A stretch of 64,000 nucleotides of DNA from Roseinatronobacter alkalisoli (lineage in GTDB: Bacteria > Pseudomonadota > Alphaproteobacteria > Rhodobacterales > Rhodobacteraceae): NCBI RefSeq assembly GCF_028745735.1, contig NZ_JAQZSM010000003.1, positions 124,001 through 188,000 of the forward strand, read 5' to 3'. The position numbers were made by a program, and so were the translations under genes. Under the pieces are notes generated by a model. That model was given only the letters and a program-made list of their open reading frames with translations, was not told the DNA's origin and searched no databases. Below are positions 44,817 through 53,392 of this stretch, piece by piece (the stretch's first letter is position 1; the number at the start of each line of letters is the position of its first letter).

Positions 44817-45302
44817 TTATTCGGCGGCAAGCGCGCCTGCATCCTGCCCCGACGCGGCCATCACGGCGCGCACAATGTTCTGATAGCCAGTACAACGGCA
44901 GATATTGCCTTCCAGATAATGGCGCACTTCTTCTTCCGTGGGCGTGGGGTTTTCAGCCAGAAGCGCCGCCGTGGACATGACCATGCCGGGCGTGCAGAAG
45001 CCGCATTGCAACCCGTGATAATCCTGAAATGCCTGCTGGATGCGCCCAAGGCTGCCATCAGGATTGGCCATGCCTTCCACGGTTGTCACCTCGGCCCCTT
45101 CCAGATCACCGGCAAAGGCCGTGCAGGATTTCACTGCCTTGCCATCCACCAGCACCACGCAGGCGCCGCATTGGCTGGTGTCACATCCCACATGTGTGCC
45201 TGTCAGCCCCAGAAGATCGCGCAGATAGCTTGACAGCAGCGTGCGCCCCTCTGTCTCTGCGGACATCTGCCGTCCGTTCACGGTCATGGTTACCCTGGTC
45301 AT
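44817..45302 (-). CDS. Molybdenum hydroxylase iron-sulfur subunit (CoxS type)
   Basis: This 161-residue small subunit has two [2Fe-2S] clusters. The plant-type site is [12 protein letters not shown] with a fourth Cys in VKSC; the second site is CGFCTPGM and [13 protein letters not shown] 45302 has GGAGGAG about 5 bases before it. It is the first gene of the S-L-M operon; the large-subunit ATG follows after 56 bases. It carries electrons from the molybdenum site to FAD. Confidence 0.94.
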   Translation of the reverse strand: MTRVTMTVNGRQMSAETEGRTLLSSYLRDLLGLTGTHVGCDTSQCGACVVLVDGKAVKSCTAFAGDLEGAEVTTVEGMANPDGSLGRIQQAFQDYHGLQCGFCTPGMVMSTAALLAENPTPTEEEVRHYLEGNICRCTGYQNIVRAVMAASGQDAGALAAE

Positions 45303-45496
45303 ATGGCTCCTCCCCAATCGTAGCTGAAAGGAAGTAAAGCACGGAAGCCGGAAGCTGCATATGCCACCTTTGGCTAATATGCTCGCTTGGTGGCTGGCCG
45401 TTCTATCTTGCGCAAAATACGCTCGGGGGTGTACTTGGCGCCAGCCCAGGATCGCGGCAGACAGCCCCCTTTCTGCTCGTGCAATATATCGCGCAG

Positions 45497-46501
45497 CTAC
45501 GTGTTTTCACCATGGCGGCGCGGGCGCGGGCGGGTCGGTATTTCCTTCAGCAGACCACCAACCCCCATGCCCATGATATCCGCCGCAGTGACATCCAGCC
45601 CGCAGACCACCCGTTCCAGCACCCAGTCGGCCCCGTTCAGCGCAGGGCTTTTCGCACACCCCGGCAAGCCAATTACCGGACGTCCCCCAAGCTGGCCCAG
45701 AAACAGCAGATTGCCGGGATCAACAGGCATGCCGAAATGCACAACCTGCCCGCCCGCATGGCGCAGGGCTTCGGGGGCGGTATCATGCAGGTCCGATGTC
45801 GCAGAACCGGTCAGGATCAACACGATATCACCACTTGCCTGCGACAATGCCTGCGCCAGCGGGGCGATCTGATGCGCGACCATCACCGTATCCGTCAAGC
45901 GAACACCAAGCCGTTCCAGCCGCGCGCTAGTGACCTGCTGCCCTTTGCGCCCGTCCATACCGGGGTCCACCCATGTCTGAATCAGGCTGGCGCGACGCAG
46001 TACCGGCGGCAGAAGGCACAACCCGCCCTGCCCCGCATCGCTGGCCGCCGCAACCGCCGCGCGCGCCACGCCATAAGCGATGATCTTGACCGTGGCGACC
46101 ATGCTACCCGGGTCCAGGCGCATGAAATCCCGCAGGGTTGCCACAGTAATGACGGGATCAACTGCGTTCAGTGCGTTGATGCGCGCGCCATCCACACGCA
46201 ACACCCCCGGCCCCTGCGCAACAATATTCACCCGCCCGGTGCCCACGGGTTTCAGTGCCAGCCCCGCGCGCGCCGGGTCAGGCAACAGCGCCCGCGCAAC
46301 GGCAAGGGCTGCGTCATCTTCATGCAGATCATCCGCATCCAGCCGTGCAACAGTGACAATCTCCAGCCCCGCCGCGCGCAGATTGCGGATGTCGTCAAAC
46401 CCCAGCCGCGTGCCCTTGCGCAACCGCCCCGTTTCAAGCCCGATCGAATGCGCCAGAATGGCCCCTTCGGCCAGAGCAACCGGAATGGGGCCGAATTTCA
46501 T
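45497..46501 (-). CDS. Molybdopterin-binding (MoaB/MogA-like) accessory protein
   Basis: This is a 334-residue protein likely to handle molybdopterin for the hydroxylase. The N-terminal region ([16 protein letters not shown]) resembles the opening of fused MoCF-biosynthesis/nucleotidyltransferase proteins. The MoCF domain covers about 165-320: [33 protein letters not shown], and [19 protein letters not shown] with the molybdopterin-binding Ser/Pro loop. The MobA-like transferase half of longer relatives is absent. It overlaps the XdhC-like gene by ATGA and lies 194 bases upstream of the small subunit on the same strand. Confidence 0.82.
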   Translation of the reverse strand: MKFGPIPVALAEGAILAHSIGLETGRLRKGTRLGFDDIRNLRAAGLEIVTVARLDADDLHEDDAALAVARALLPDPARAGLALKPVGTGRVNIVAQGPGVLRVDGARINALNAVDPVITVATLRDFMRLDPGSMVATVKIIAYGVARAAVAAASDAGQGGLCLLPPVLRRASLIQTWVDPGMDGRKGQQVTSARLERLGVRLTDTVMVAHQIAPLAQALSQASGDIVLILTGSATSDLHDTAPEALRHAGGQVVHFGMPVDPGNLLFLGQLGGRPVIGLPGCAKSPALNGADWVLERVVCGLDVTAADIMGMGVGGLLKEIPTRPRPRRHGENT

Positions 46502-47487
46502 TTCCGAGCCCCACGCAAGGCTTCGGTGATCTGCGCAAGTGTCGCCACAGCAATTTCCGCCGGACTTGCCGCGCCGATATTCAGCCCGACAGGGGCATGA
46601 ATGCGCGCAAGCTGCACCCCGTCCAGCCCGGCGGCGCGCAGACGTTCAAGCCGTTTGGCATGGGTGCGCGTGGACCCCAGACAGCCCAGATAGAACACAT
46701 CCGATTGCAGCGCGGCAATAATGGCCGGGTCGTCCAGTTTTGCATCATGTGTCAGCGTCACAACCGCGCTGCGCGCATCCAGCCCGATTGCGGCCAGCGC
46801 GTCATCGGGCCAGTCATGCACAATGGTTTCGTCGGGAAACCGCGCCTGCGCCCCGAAGGCTTCGCGCGGGTCCACCAGCAGCGGATCATAGCCCGCCAAC
46901 CGCGCCATCGGCAACAACGCCTGCGCGATATGCACAGCCCCCACAACGATCAGGCGCAGCGGCGGGTTATGCAGTGTCACCATCTGCCCCGCGTCATTCA
47001 GCCCGGAACGATCTGCGCGGAACAGGTCGGCAAAACCACTGTCCTGCGGGCGGGCCAGCGCGCGGTCCCATGTCACCATATCCGTAACACTGGCCAACGG
47101 GCGCCGCGCGGCGCGGGCCATGACAATATCGCGCAGCATTACGGGCGACAGCGCCGGGGCGCTTTCAGCCACCGGTTCGACCAGAATGCGGATAGTGCCC
47201 CCGCAGGCCAGTCCCACCTCAAAGGCCGTATCATCGCTGACACCGAATTCCAGCACGCGCGGTATACCGTCGCGCAGGGCCTGCTGCGCTTCCAGCACAA
47301 CGGCGCCTTCGACGCAGCCGCCGGAAACCGACCCCATGATGTCACCATCACCTGAAATCGCCAGTTGACTGCCCGCCTGACGTGGCGCGGACCCCCATGT
47401 CCTGACCACTGTGGCCAGCGCGGCGCCGCGCCCCTTCGAATGCCAGTCAAGGGCGATTTCGGGGATCTGATCGTGGCGATAGGTCAT
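46498..47487 (-). CDS. XdhC/CoxI family molybdenum-cofactor chaperone
   Basis: This is a 329-residue maturation factor that helps insert the sulfurated molybdenum cofactor into xanthine-dehydrogenase-like enzymes. The N-terminal part has the family stretch GSAPRQAGSQLAI and GSVSGGCVEGAVV, with its conserved Cys. LACGGTIRILVEP follows. The C-terminal Rossmann domain starts LIVVGAVHIAQALLPMARLAGYD, with Ala where many have Gly. DVFYLGCLGSTRTHAKRLERL is also typical. ATG 47487 gives MTYRHDQIPEI; upstream frame to 47733 is shadow of the divergent GDPD gene. Confidence 0.9.
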   Translation of the reverse strand: MTYRHDQIPEIALDWHSKGRGAALATVVRTWGSAPRQAGSQLAISGDGDIMGSVSGGCVEGAVVLEAQQALRDGIPRVLEFGVSDDTAFEVGLACGGTIRILVEPVAESAPALSPVMLRDIVMARAARRPLASVTDMVTWDRALARPQDSGFADLFRADRSGLNDAGQMVTLHNPPLRLIVVGAVHIAQALLPMARLAGYDPLLVDPREAFGAQARFPDETIVHDWPDDALAAIGLDARSAVVTLTHDAKLDDPAIIAALQSDVFYLGCLGSTRTHAKRLERLRAAGLDGVQLARIHAPVGLNIGAASPAEIAVATLAQITEALRGARK

Positions 47488-47641
47488 GTGTCCGGGCCTT
47501 GCATGTCGGAATATGGTCGCAGCATGGCACTGACCGGTAGTCTTGGCAAATATGTCCTTTCGGACAATATGGGGAAACACAGATCGCAGGATTCTGCGCG
47601 CGCCCCTCGACACTGGTAAAAAAACACGCAGAATGCAGCCC

Positions 47642-48400
47642 ATGGCACGGTTAAGCACACATCCCTTTCTGTCCAGTCCCGGCGCGCGCGGGTTTGCCCA
47701 TCGCGGCGGCGCATTGGAGGCCGAGGAAAACACCCTGCCCGCCTTTCGCCATGCTGTCGCGCTGGGCTACAGCCATGTGGAGTTGGACGTGCATGCCACC
47801 CGTGACGGGGTGGTTGTGGTCCATCATGATGCGGATCTGACGCGCCTGTTTGATGATCCGCGCACCATTGCCGCGAGCAGCTGGGCCGAACTGAAGCCGC
47901 TGCGCACCAAGGCAGGCGCAGGAATTCCGCGCCTTGAAACCGTGCTGGAGGAATTTCCCGACCTGTTCATCGCCATAGAAGCAAAGTCGCTGGAAGTGGT
48001 GGAACCTCTGGTCCGGCTTATCACCCGCATGAACGCGCTGGAGCGTGTCTGTATCGGGGCGTTTGATCCCGCGCGCACCAGTCTTGCACGCCGTCTGCTG
48101 GGGCCGGACCTGCTGTGGTCGCCCGCACATATGCAGGTGGCGCGGCTATGGGCATCGGGTTTCGGATTGCCGCTTGCACTGGATGATTTCGCAGTGGTTC
48201 AGATTCCGGTCAGCTGGCGCGGCATTCCGCTGGTCACGCCGCGTTTCTTGCGCGCGGCACATGCGCGCGGGGTGCATGTTCAGGTCTGGACCGTGAACGA
48301 CGATACTCAGATGCGTACCCTGCTGGACTGGGGCGTCGACGGGCTGATGACCGACCGCCCGACCCTGCTGCAGGATGTACTGAACAATCACCGGCGCTGA
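47642..48400 (+). CDS. Glycerophosphodiester phosphodiesterase family protein
   Basis: This is a 252-residue cytoplasmic GDPD-domain enzyme, expected to release glycerol-3-phosphate from glycerophosphodiesters. The catalytic His pair is in FAHRGGALEAEENTLPAF and VVVHHDADLTRL; metal residues are the E-x-D of HVELDVHAT and the Glu of FIAIEAKS. The C-terminal VQVWTVNDDTQMRTLLDWGVDGLMTDRP is the hallmark ending of the family. ATG 47642 is taken; ATG 47633 is nearly as good and neither has a clear ribosome site. Confidence 0.9.
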   Translation: MARLSTHPFLSSPGARGFAHRGGALEAEENTLPAFRHAVALGYSHVELDVHATRDGVVVVHHDADLTRLFDDPRTIAASSWAELKPLRTKAGAGIPRLETVLEEFPDLFIAIEAKSLEVVEPLVRLITRMNALERVCIGAFDPARTSLARRLLGPDLLWSPAHMQVARLWASGFGLPLALDDFAVVQIPVSWRGIPLVTPRFLRAAHARGVHVQVWTVNDDTQMRTLLDWGVDGLMTDRPTLLQDVLNNHRR

Positions 48401-48420
48401 GGGGTGATCCATGCACAAAG

Positions 48421-48591
48421 CCCGCGCCAGCGGTGGGCCGGGGTCTGCCGGTCCCACGTTATAGAAGTTCACTTTATGCAGGCGGCATACTCCCACATCA
48501 TCGGCTTGGCATACCACCAGCGTAACCGGCAGGCCGCGGGACGGCCCACCGGTGGCGTGGGCCAGCCTGCGGCCTTTGCTCCGCGCCCTTT
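48421..48591 (-). repeat. Palindromic intergenic repeat, copy B (long form)
   Basis: CCCGCGCCAGCGGTGGGCC (48421-48439) matches the reverse complement of 48543-48561 at 17 of 19 positions. The hairpin word GGCCGCGGGACGGCC (48532-48546) is identical to copy D. Read on the reverse strand, its interior aligns with copy A, and its flank (48562-48591) with copies A, C and D. The copy fills most of the gap between GDPD and hemolysin III genes. Confidence 0.75.
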
Positions 48592-48645
48592 GGGAATTCA
48601 GCACGCGTTTCATTCAGAACGCAACCACCCGCGCGCTGATACGGA

Positions 48646-49344
48646 TCACGCAGTCGCGCCCTGCACCACCAGAACCATGACCGCCGCGTAAAACAGGAAT
48701 GACGCGGTCAGCACGAAAACATGCCAGATAGCATAGTGAAACCGCAGCCTTGTCCACAGATAGAACAGCACGCCCAGTGTATAGACCAGCCCGCCCGCAA
48801 TAATCAGAACAACACTCGCCAGCGGCAGCGTTGCCAGCATTTGCGGCAGGATCATCACACCGACCCAGCCCATACCCAGATAAAGCACGAGTGCGGGCCA
48901 GTGAAACCGTTCCGGTGACAGGCATTTCAGCACGACACCGCATAATGCCGCCGCCCAAAGCCCCGCCATCAACCATACCCCCTGACCGGAGATCAGCGTA
49001 AAGGGTGTGTAAGTGCCTGCGATCTTGACATAAATTGCCGAATGATCCAGCCGCCGGAACAGCCAGTTCAACCCCGCACCCGGTGTCAGGTTATAAAGCG
49101 CCGAGGCACCGATCATCGCCATGAAGGCCAGCCCGTAAACCGCAACAGCAAGGAAGGTCCAGGGCCGGTCGCTGCCCTGGCTGTAAAACAACGCGGCACC
49201 AATCATAAGCGGCACCGCGACAAGCACGCCCACCAGTCCGACCACATGGATAGCAGCATCCATGCGTTGTTCGGCCGCAGTATAGTGGTGACGCTGGCGA
49301 AGCAGCATTCTGCTGTATCTGAGGGGACTCATGGGTACTATCAT
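48646..49344 (-). CDS. Hemolysin III / TrhA (PAQR-like) membrane protein
   Basis: This 232-residue protein has seven predicted spans. PAQR-family metal motifs: SALYNLTPG region, RRLDHSAIYVKIAGTYTPF (Asp-His pair) and the C-terminal WTRLRFHYAIWHVFVL with two histidines. The family includes bacterial hemolysin III-like and TrhA proteins, linked to membrane energetics; hydrolase activity is proposed for related receptors. ATG 49332 is an alternative start. The call of a haemolysin is a family name only. Confidence 0.88.
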   Translation of the reverse strand: MIVPMSPLRYSRMLLRQRHHYTAAEQRMDAAIHVVGLVGVLVAVPLMIGAALFYSQGSDRPWTFLAVAVYGLAFMAMIGASALYNLTPGAGLNWLFRRLDHSAIYVKIAGTYTPFTLISGQGVWLMAGLWAAALCGVVLKCLSPERFHWPALVLYLGMGWVGVMILPQMLATLPLASVVLIIAGGLVYTLGVLFYLWTRLRFHYAIWHVFVLTASFLFYAAVMVLVVQGATA

Positions 49345-49480
49345 ATAGCATTGCGAGCATCCGCAAAGCCCTGTTCATATCACGTAAGCATGACCTTACG
49401 GCGGGCGCGGCTGTCATATCACTTGATTTCCACGTCATTCCCGCCTAGCCCCACCTGAAAGACCTGCAAGGAATAGCCCG

Positions 49481-50092
49481 ATGACCATTCACCTTTATGC
49501 CCATGACCTGCCGGATGATCTGATACTTGGTCCGGTGGTGGCGATTGATTGCGAATCAATGGGCCTGAACCCGTACCGGGACCGGTTATGCGTGGTACAG
49601 TTATCGGATGGAAACGGCGATGCGCATCTGATCAAGGTGGCGCGCGACATTCAGCCTGCACCCAATCTGATGCGCCTGCTGGGCGACCCCGATACGCTGA
49701 AGCTGTTTCATTTCGGGCGCTTCGACATTGCCCTTCTGCTGCACAGCTATGGTGTGGTGACCGCACCGGTCTATTGCACCAAGATCGCGTCGAAACTGGT
49801 GCGCACCTATACTGACCGCCACGGGCTGAAGAACCTTCTGTCGGAACTTCTGGGGGCAGATATTTCCAAGCAGCAGCAAAGTTCGGACTGGGGGGCGAAC
49901 AAACTCAGCCCCGCGCAGCAGGAATATGCCGCCTCGGATGTGTTGTATCTGCACCGCCTGCGCGACGTGCTGAATACCATGCTGGAACGCGAAGGGCGCA
50001 GTGATCTGGCGCAGCGCTGTTTCGATTTCCTGCCCACCCGCGCCGAACTGGACCTGAAGGGCTGGCCGGAATTCGACATCTTCGCACATTAG
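49481..50092 (+). CDS. Ribonuclease D-like 3'-5' exonuclease
   Basis: This 203-residue protein is a DEDDy exonuclease domain without the HRDC domains of full RNase D. Motif I is VVAIDCESMGL (Asp and Glu), motif II HFGRFDIALL, and motif III YAASDVLYLHRLRD (Tyr and Asp). It is close in size to the stand-alone exonuclease domains common in alphaproteobacteria. It heads the lptC-lptA-lptB-hpf-ptsN string, 9 bases before lptC. Confidence 0.9.
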   Translation: MTIHLYAHDLPDDLILGPVVAIDCESMGLNPYRDRLCVVQLSDGNGDAHLIKVARDIQPAPNLMRLLGDPDTLKLFHFGRFDIALLLHSYGVVTAPVYCTKIASKLVRTYTDRHGLKNLLSELLGADISKQQQSSDWGANKLSPAQQEYAASDVLYLHRLRDVLNTMLEREGRSDLAQRCFDFLPTRAELDLKGWPEFDIFAH

Positions 50093-50101
50093 GTTTTCCG
50101 C

Positions 50102-50728
50102 ATGACGCCCCATAATATGGCAAACCTGCGATATGGTCTGGCGCTGACACTACGTCTGGTGCTGCCGCTGGGGGCGTTGGTGTTGTTATCCACCATCTTT
50201 CTGGTATCGCGCAGCCCTGATCCCAGTCAGGCAGTGGCGCTGGCGGATATTGATATTGATGAACTGACCCGCGAACCCCGCATCGGCACCGCACGCTTTG
50301 CCGCGGTCACGGCGCAGAACGCCGCCATCACCATCGCGGCGCGCACGGTTCGTTCGCCCGCAAACCCGCAACCGGGCGAACCGGTCACCCTGCTGCTGGA
50401 TTATCCCGAAGGCTCTGCGCTGTTTACGGGCGACAGGCAGGTTGATTTCCGCGCCGACCATGGCGTGTTTGACCAGATGGCTGATACACTGACCATGACA
50501 GGTTCCGTCCGCATGCATGACGCCAGCGGATATGAAATTGGCATGGCCCGCTTGCAGGCACAACTGGACAGATCCCAGTTGGCAGGAACAGGCGGTATTT
50601 CGGGGCATGGGCCAGCTGGCGAAATCAGCGCGCAATCCCTGACAATTACACCGCTGAGCGGCACCGATGGCGGATATATGCTTGATTTCAGGGGTGATGT
50701 CAGGCTTCTATACACCCCGACAGACTGA
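50102..50728 (+). CDS. lptC: LPS export protein LptC
   Basis: This 208-residue bitopic protein takes LPS from the LptBFG transporter and hands it to LptA. One N-terminal span (about 12-37) is followed by a periplasmic beta-jellyroll (FRADHGVFDQMADTLTMTGSVRMHDASGYEI is typical of LptC, LptA and LptD). Sequence conservation is low and the call leans on context: it is 13 bases upstream of an LptA-type gene and near lptB. Confidence 0.9.
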   Translation: MTPHNMANLRYGLALTLRLVLPLGALVLLSTIFLVSRSPDPSQAVALADIDIDELTREPRIGTARFAAVTAQNAAITIAARTVRSPANPQPGEPVTLLLDYPEGSALFTGDRQVDFRADHGVFDQMADTLTMTGSVRMHDASGYEIGMARLQAQLDRSQLAGTGGISGHGPAGEISAQSLTITPLSGTDGGYMLDFRGDVRLLYTPTD

Positions 50729-50741
50729 AGGAGCGGGTACA

Positions 50742-51245
50742 GTGCGGCAATGCAGGATTATGGCTTTCGCCTTGGGGCTTGGACTGGCCCTGACAATGCA
50801 TGCGCTGCCTGCTGCGGCTCAGGGAATGGGGCTGAGTTTCGCTGGATTGCAGAATGTGCGCGGCCTGCCTGTGGAAATCAAGGCCGACAATCTGCAGGTC
50901 AATAACCAGACCGGTGAAACCGTGTTCACCGGCGACGCCGTGCTGGGCCAGGGCGACATGCGCCTTGCTGCGCCGCAGATCAGGATCATCTATGCTGCGG
51001 CCGGTGATGGCAGTATCGAACGGCTGGAAGCATCGGGTGGCGTGACACTTGTTACCGCCGATGAAGCTGCGGAAGCGCAATCCGCAGTCTATGAGGTCGC
51101 TGCGGGGACCGTGCGTATGACGGGGTCTGTCCTGCTGACACAAGGCCGCAATGTTCTGTCCGGTGACAGCCTGTTTGTTGATCTGCGCACCGAACAAGGC
51201 CGCATGGAAGGGCAAGTGCGCACCCTGATCCAGACGGCACCCTGA
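50742..51245 (+). CDS. lptA: LPS transport periplasmic protein LptA, GTG start
   Basis: This is a 167-residue periplasmic bridge protein with an OstA-like jellyroll (VEIKADNLQVNNQTGETVFTGDAVLGQGDMRL). The start is GTG 50742, because AAGGAG lies 8 bases upstream; the ATG at 50760 lacks such a site. The signal peptide (MAFALGLGLALTMHALPAAAQ) would be cut after AAAQ or ALPAAA. It works between LptC and the outer-membrane LptD. Seven bases separate it from lptB. Confidence 0.9.
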   Translation: MRQCRIMAFALGLGLALTMHALPAAAQGMGLSFAGLQNVRGLPVEIKADNLQVNNQTGETVFTGDAVLGQGDMRLAAPQIRIIYAAAGDGSIERLEASGGVTLVTADEAAEAQSAVYEVAAGTVRMTGSVLLTQGRNVLSGDSLFVDLRTEQGRMEGQVRTLIQTAP

Positions 51246-51252
51246 CCCCCTG

Positions 51253-52050
51253 ATGACAGATTACCCGATATCCCGTAAGCCCGCCAGCCTGTCTGATTCC
51301 GCGCCCGACAGCGTGGTGGCCGCTGACCATAAGCTGGAGATCACACATCTTCAGAAACGCTATGGCAAGCGCGTCATCATCAGGGACGTGTCGCTGACGC
51401 TGCATCAGGGCGAAGTGGTTGCCCTGCTTGGCCCGAATGGTTGCGGCAAGACGACCTGCTTTTATTGCATCGCCGGCATCGTGAAGCACGAAAGCGGCAC
51501 CGTCCATATTGACGGACAGGATGCAACCGGCCTGCCACTGTTCCGCCGCGCGCGGCTTGGTCTGGGGTATCTGCCGCAGGAAATGTCAATCTTTCGCGGG
51601 CTGAGTGTGGAGCAGAACATCATGTCGGTTCTGGAACTGCGCGAACCCGACAAGATAAAACGCCGCGACCGGCTGGAGAATCTGTTAAGCGAATTTTCAA
51701 TCGAACATTTGCGCGAACAGCCAGCACTGGCCCTTTCGGGCGGCGAACGGCGGCGTGCGGAAATCGCGCGCGCGCTGGCCGCGAACCCGCGCTATGTGTT
51801 GCTGGATGAACCCTTTGCGGGCGTCGATCCGATTGCCGTGGGCGAGATTCGCACGCTGGTTGCGGACCTAAAAACCCGTGGGCTGGGCGTGCTGATAACC
51901 GACCATAACGTGCGCGAAACACTGGCAATCGTGGACCGCGCCTATATTCTGCATGACGGGCATGTACTGAAAAGTGGCACCCCCGCAGAGGTTGTGGCCG
52001 ATGCGGATGTGCGCCGTGTCTATCTGGGGGCGGAGTTCCGGCTGGACTGA
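51253..52050 (+). CDS. lptB: LPS export ABC transporter ATPase LptB
   Basis: This 265-residue ATPase powers LPS extraction from the inner membrane with LptFG (not in window). Walker A GPNGCGKTT (60-68), signature ALSGGERRRAEIARAL, Walker B YVLLDEPFAGVDP and switch ITDHNVRETL, all in the LptB style. An N-terminal extension of about 25 residues precedes the usual beginning (LEITHLQKRYGKRVI). rpoN, which follows lptB in many proteobacteria, is absent here. Confidence 0.96.
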   Translation: MTDYPISRKPASLSDSAPDSVVAADHKLEITHLQKRYGKRVIIRDVSLTLHQGEVVALLGPNGCGKTTCFYCIAGIVKHESGTVHIDGQDATGLPLFRRARLGLGYLPQEMSIFRGLSVEQNIMSVLELREPDKIKRRDRLENLLSEFSIEHLREQPALALSGGERRRAEIARALAANPRYVLLDEPFAGVDPIAVGEIRTLVADLKTRGLGVLITDHNVRETLAIVDRAYILHDGHVLKSGTPAEVVADADVRRVYLGAEFRLD

Positions 52051-52250
52051 ATGCGGTCACCCGCCGGTCGTTATCCAGACTTGATCGAAAGCATTGACAA
52101 CGCGCCCTGATTAAGCGCCAAATGGGGAAAACAGGCATCGTGCCATGGCCTTGCACATCTTCCGATGTGGCGGGCGATGGCTGCGAAAAGCGCAAGAATT
52201 ACCCCTGCGGGACAGGCCCCGCCTGCCCGCATTACAGCAAGGAGAGGCGC

Positions 52251-52820
52251 ATGCGCTATCAGATCAGCGGCAGACAAATTGAAATCGGCGAGGCCCTTCA
52301 GACCCATGTGAAGGCCGAATTGGGGGAACTGGTCGAGAAATACCAGCAACGCCCGACCGAAGCGGTCGTCGTCTTTTCCAAGGATGCCCATCTGTTCGTA
52401 TGCGAATCCACTTTTCACCTGTCCACCGGGCTGACAGCGCAGGCCAAAGCGCAGGCCACCGAAATTTATGCCGCGTTTGAGGCGTGCCGCGAAAAACTGG
52501 ACAAGCAGTTGCGCCGCTACAAACGCCGGTTGAAGGACCATCACAAGGATCGCACAAGCCCTGTTGAATTTGCGGGCGCACCCTCTTATATCGTCGCATC
52601 AGACGAGGATGATAATGCGGCGGAAGCAGAATCGCTTCAGCCCGTCATCATTGCCGAGATGGAAACCCGCATTCCATCCTTATCCGCAGGGGAAGCCGTG
52701 ATGCAGATGGAATTGTCGCATACCAGCGTTCTGGTCTTCCGCAATGAACGCCATGGCGGGCTGAATGTCGTGTATCGCCGCGAGGACGGCAATATCGGCT
52801 GGATCGATCCGCAGAACTAA
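52251..52820 (+). CDS. hpf: Ribosome hibernation promoting factor, long form
   Basis: This 189-residue protein binds the small subunit and, in its long form, brings two ribosomes together as 100S particles. The N-terminal S30AE domain (1-100) starts MRYQISGRQIEIGEALQTHVKAEL and ends CREKLDKQLRRYKRRLKDHH. A linker precedes the C-terminal dimerisation domain (VIIAEMETRIPSLSAGEAVMQMEL, VVYRREDGNIGWIDP). AAGGAGAGG before ATG 52251 fixes the start. A 200-base gap upstream suggests its own promoter. Confidence 0.95.
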   Translation: MRYQISGRQIEIGEALQTHVKAELGELVEKYQQRPTEAVVVFSKDAHLFVCESTFHLSTGLTAQAKAQATEIYAAFEACREKLDKQLRRYKRRLKDHHKDRTSPVEFAGAPSYIVASDEDDNAAEAESLQPVIIAEMETRIPSLSAGEAVMQMELSHTSVLVFRNERHGGLNVVYRREDGNIGWIDPQN

Positions 52821-52840
52821 CCCCCGCATTCCGACAGCAC

Positions 52841-52866
52841 CGCGCCTGACATTGCATTCAGGCGCG
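52841..52866 (+). terminator. Hairpin between hpf and ptsN
   Basis: CGCGCCTGA (52841-52849) pairs perfectly with TCAGGCGCG (52858-52866). It lies 20 bases after the hpf stop and 25 before the ptsN ATG. Without a T-run it could attenuate rather than stop read-through into ptsN. Confidence 0.5.
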
Positions 52867-52891
52867 GCTATCCTATTGACGGAGCTATTAT

Positions 52892-53356
52892 ATGGACATG
52901 TCAACCCTGCTAGACCCCGGTGCCGTGCGTGCGCTTGGTTCCACGACCAGCAAGAAACGCCTGTTGCAAACCCTGGGTGATGTCGCCGAAGGCATCTACG
53001 GGCTTGACGCTGATCTGGCGATAGAAGCCTTGCAGGAACGCGAAAGCCTGGGTCCGACAGGTGTGGGACATGGTGTTGCCCTGCCCCATGCCCGCATGGA
53101 AGGGCTGGACCGTGTTGTGGGGGTATTCCTGCGGTTGGGAAAACCACTGGATTATGCATCCGTTGACAAGGTGCCTGTGGATCTGGTTTTCGCGCTGTTC
53201 GCACCAAGATCGGCAGGCGTTGAACACCTGAAAGCGCTGGCCTATGTCTCGCGCACGCTGCGAAATCCTGATATCTGCAACAAATTGCGATCAAATGACG
53301 ACACGTCGAAGCTGTTCGAAATTCTGAACAGCGAGCGCTCCATCAAGGCCGCCTGA
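52892..53356 (+). CDS. ptsN: Nitrogen-regulatory PTS IIA protein
   Basis: This 154-residue EIIA-Ntr domain is the end point of the nitrogen PTS phosphorelay. The phosphorylated His lies in GVGHGVALPHARMEGLDRVVG. RESLGPTGVG and PVDLVFALFAPRSAGVEHLKALA are family-typical. In most proteobacteria it regulates potassium and other transport or stress responses according to its phosphorylation. It ends the lpt-hpf-ptsN string; no other PTS gene is in the window. Confidence 0.95.
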   Translation: MDMSTLLDPGAVRALGSTTSKKRLLQTLGDVAEGIYGLDADLAIEALQERESLGPTGVGHGVALPHARMEGLDRVVGVFLRLGKPLDYASVDKVPVDLVFALFAPRSAGVEHLKALAYVSRTLRNPDICNKLRSNDDTSKLFEILNSERSIKAA

Positions 53357-53392
53357 TCTAGGCGGAACGATGTTGCGCGGCTGAAAACGACC

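Noticed and set aside
41585-45302. Genuine carbon monoxide dehydrogenase (coxMSL form I)
   Set aside because: The active-site loop is AYRGAGR, not AYxCSFR.
48646-49344. Toxin (hemolysin)
   Set aside because: Hemolysin III is a family name; the seven-span PAQR-like pattern gives no evidence of a secreted toxin.
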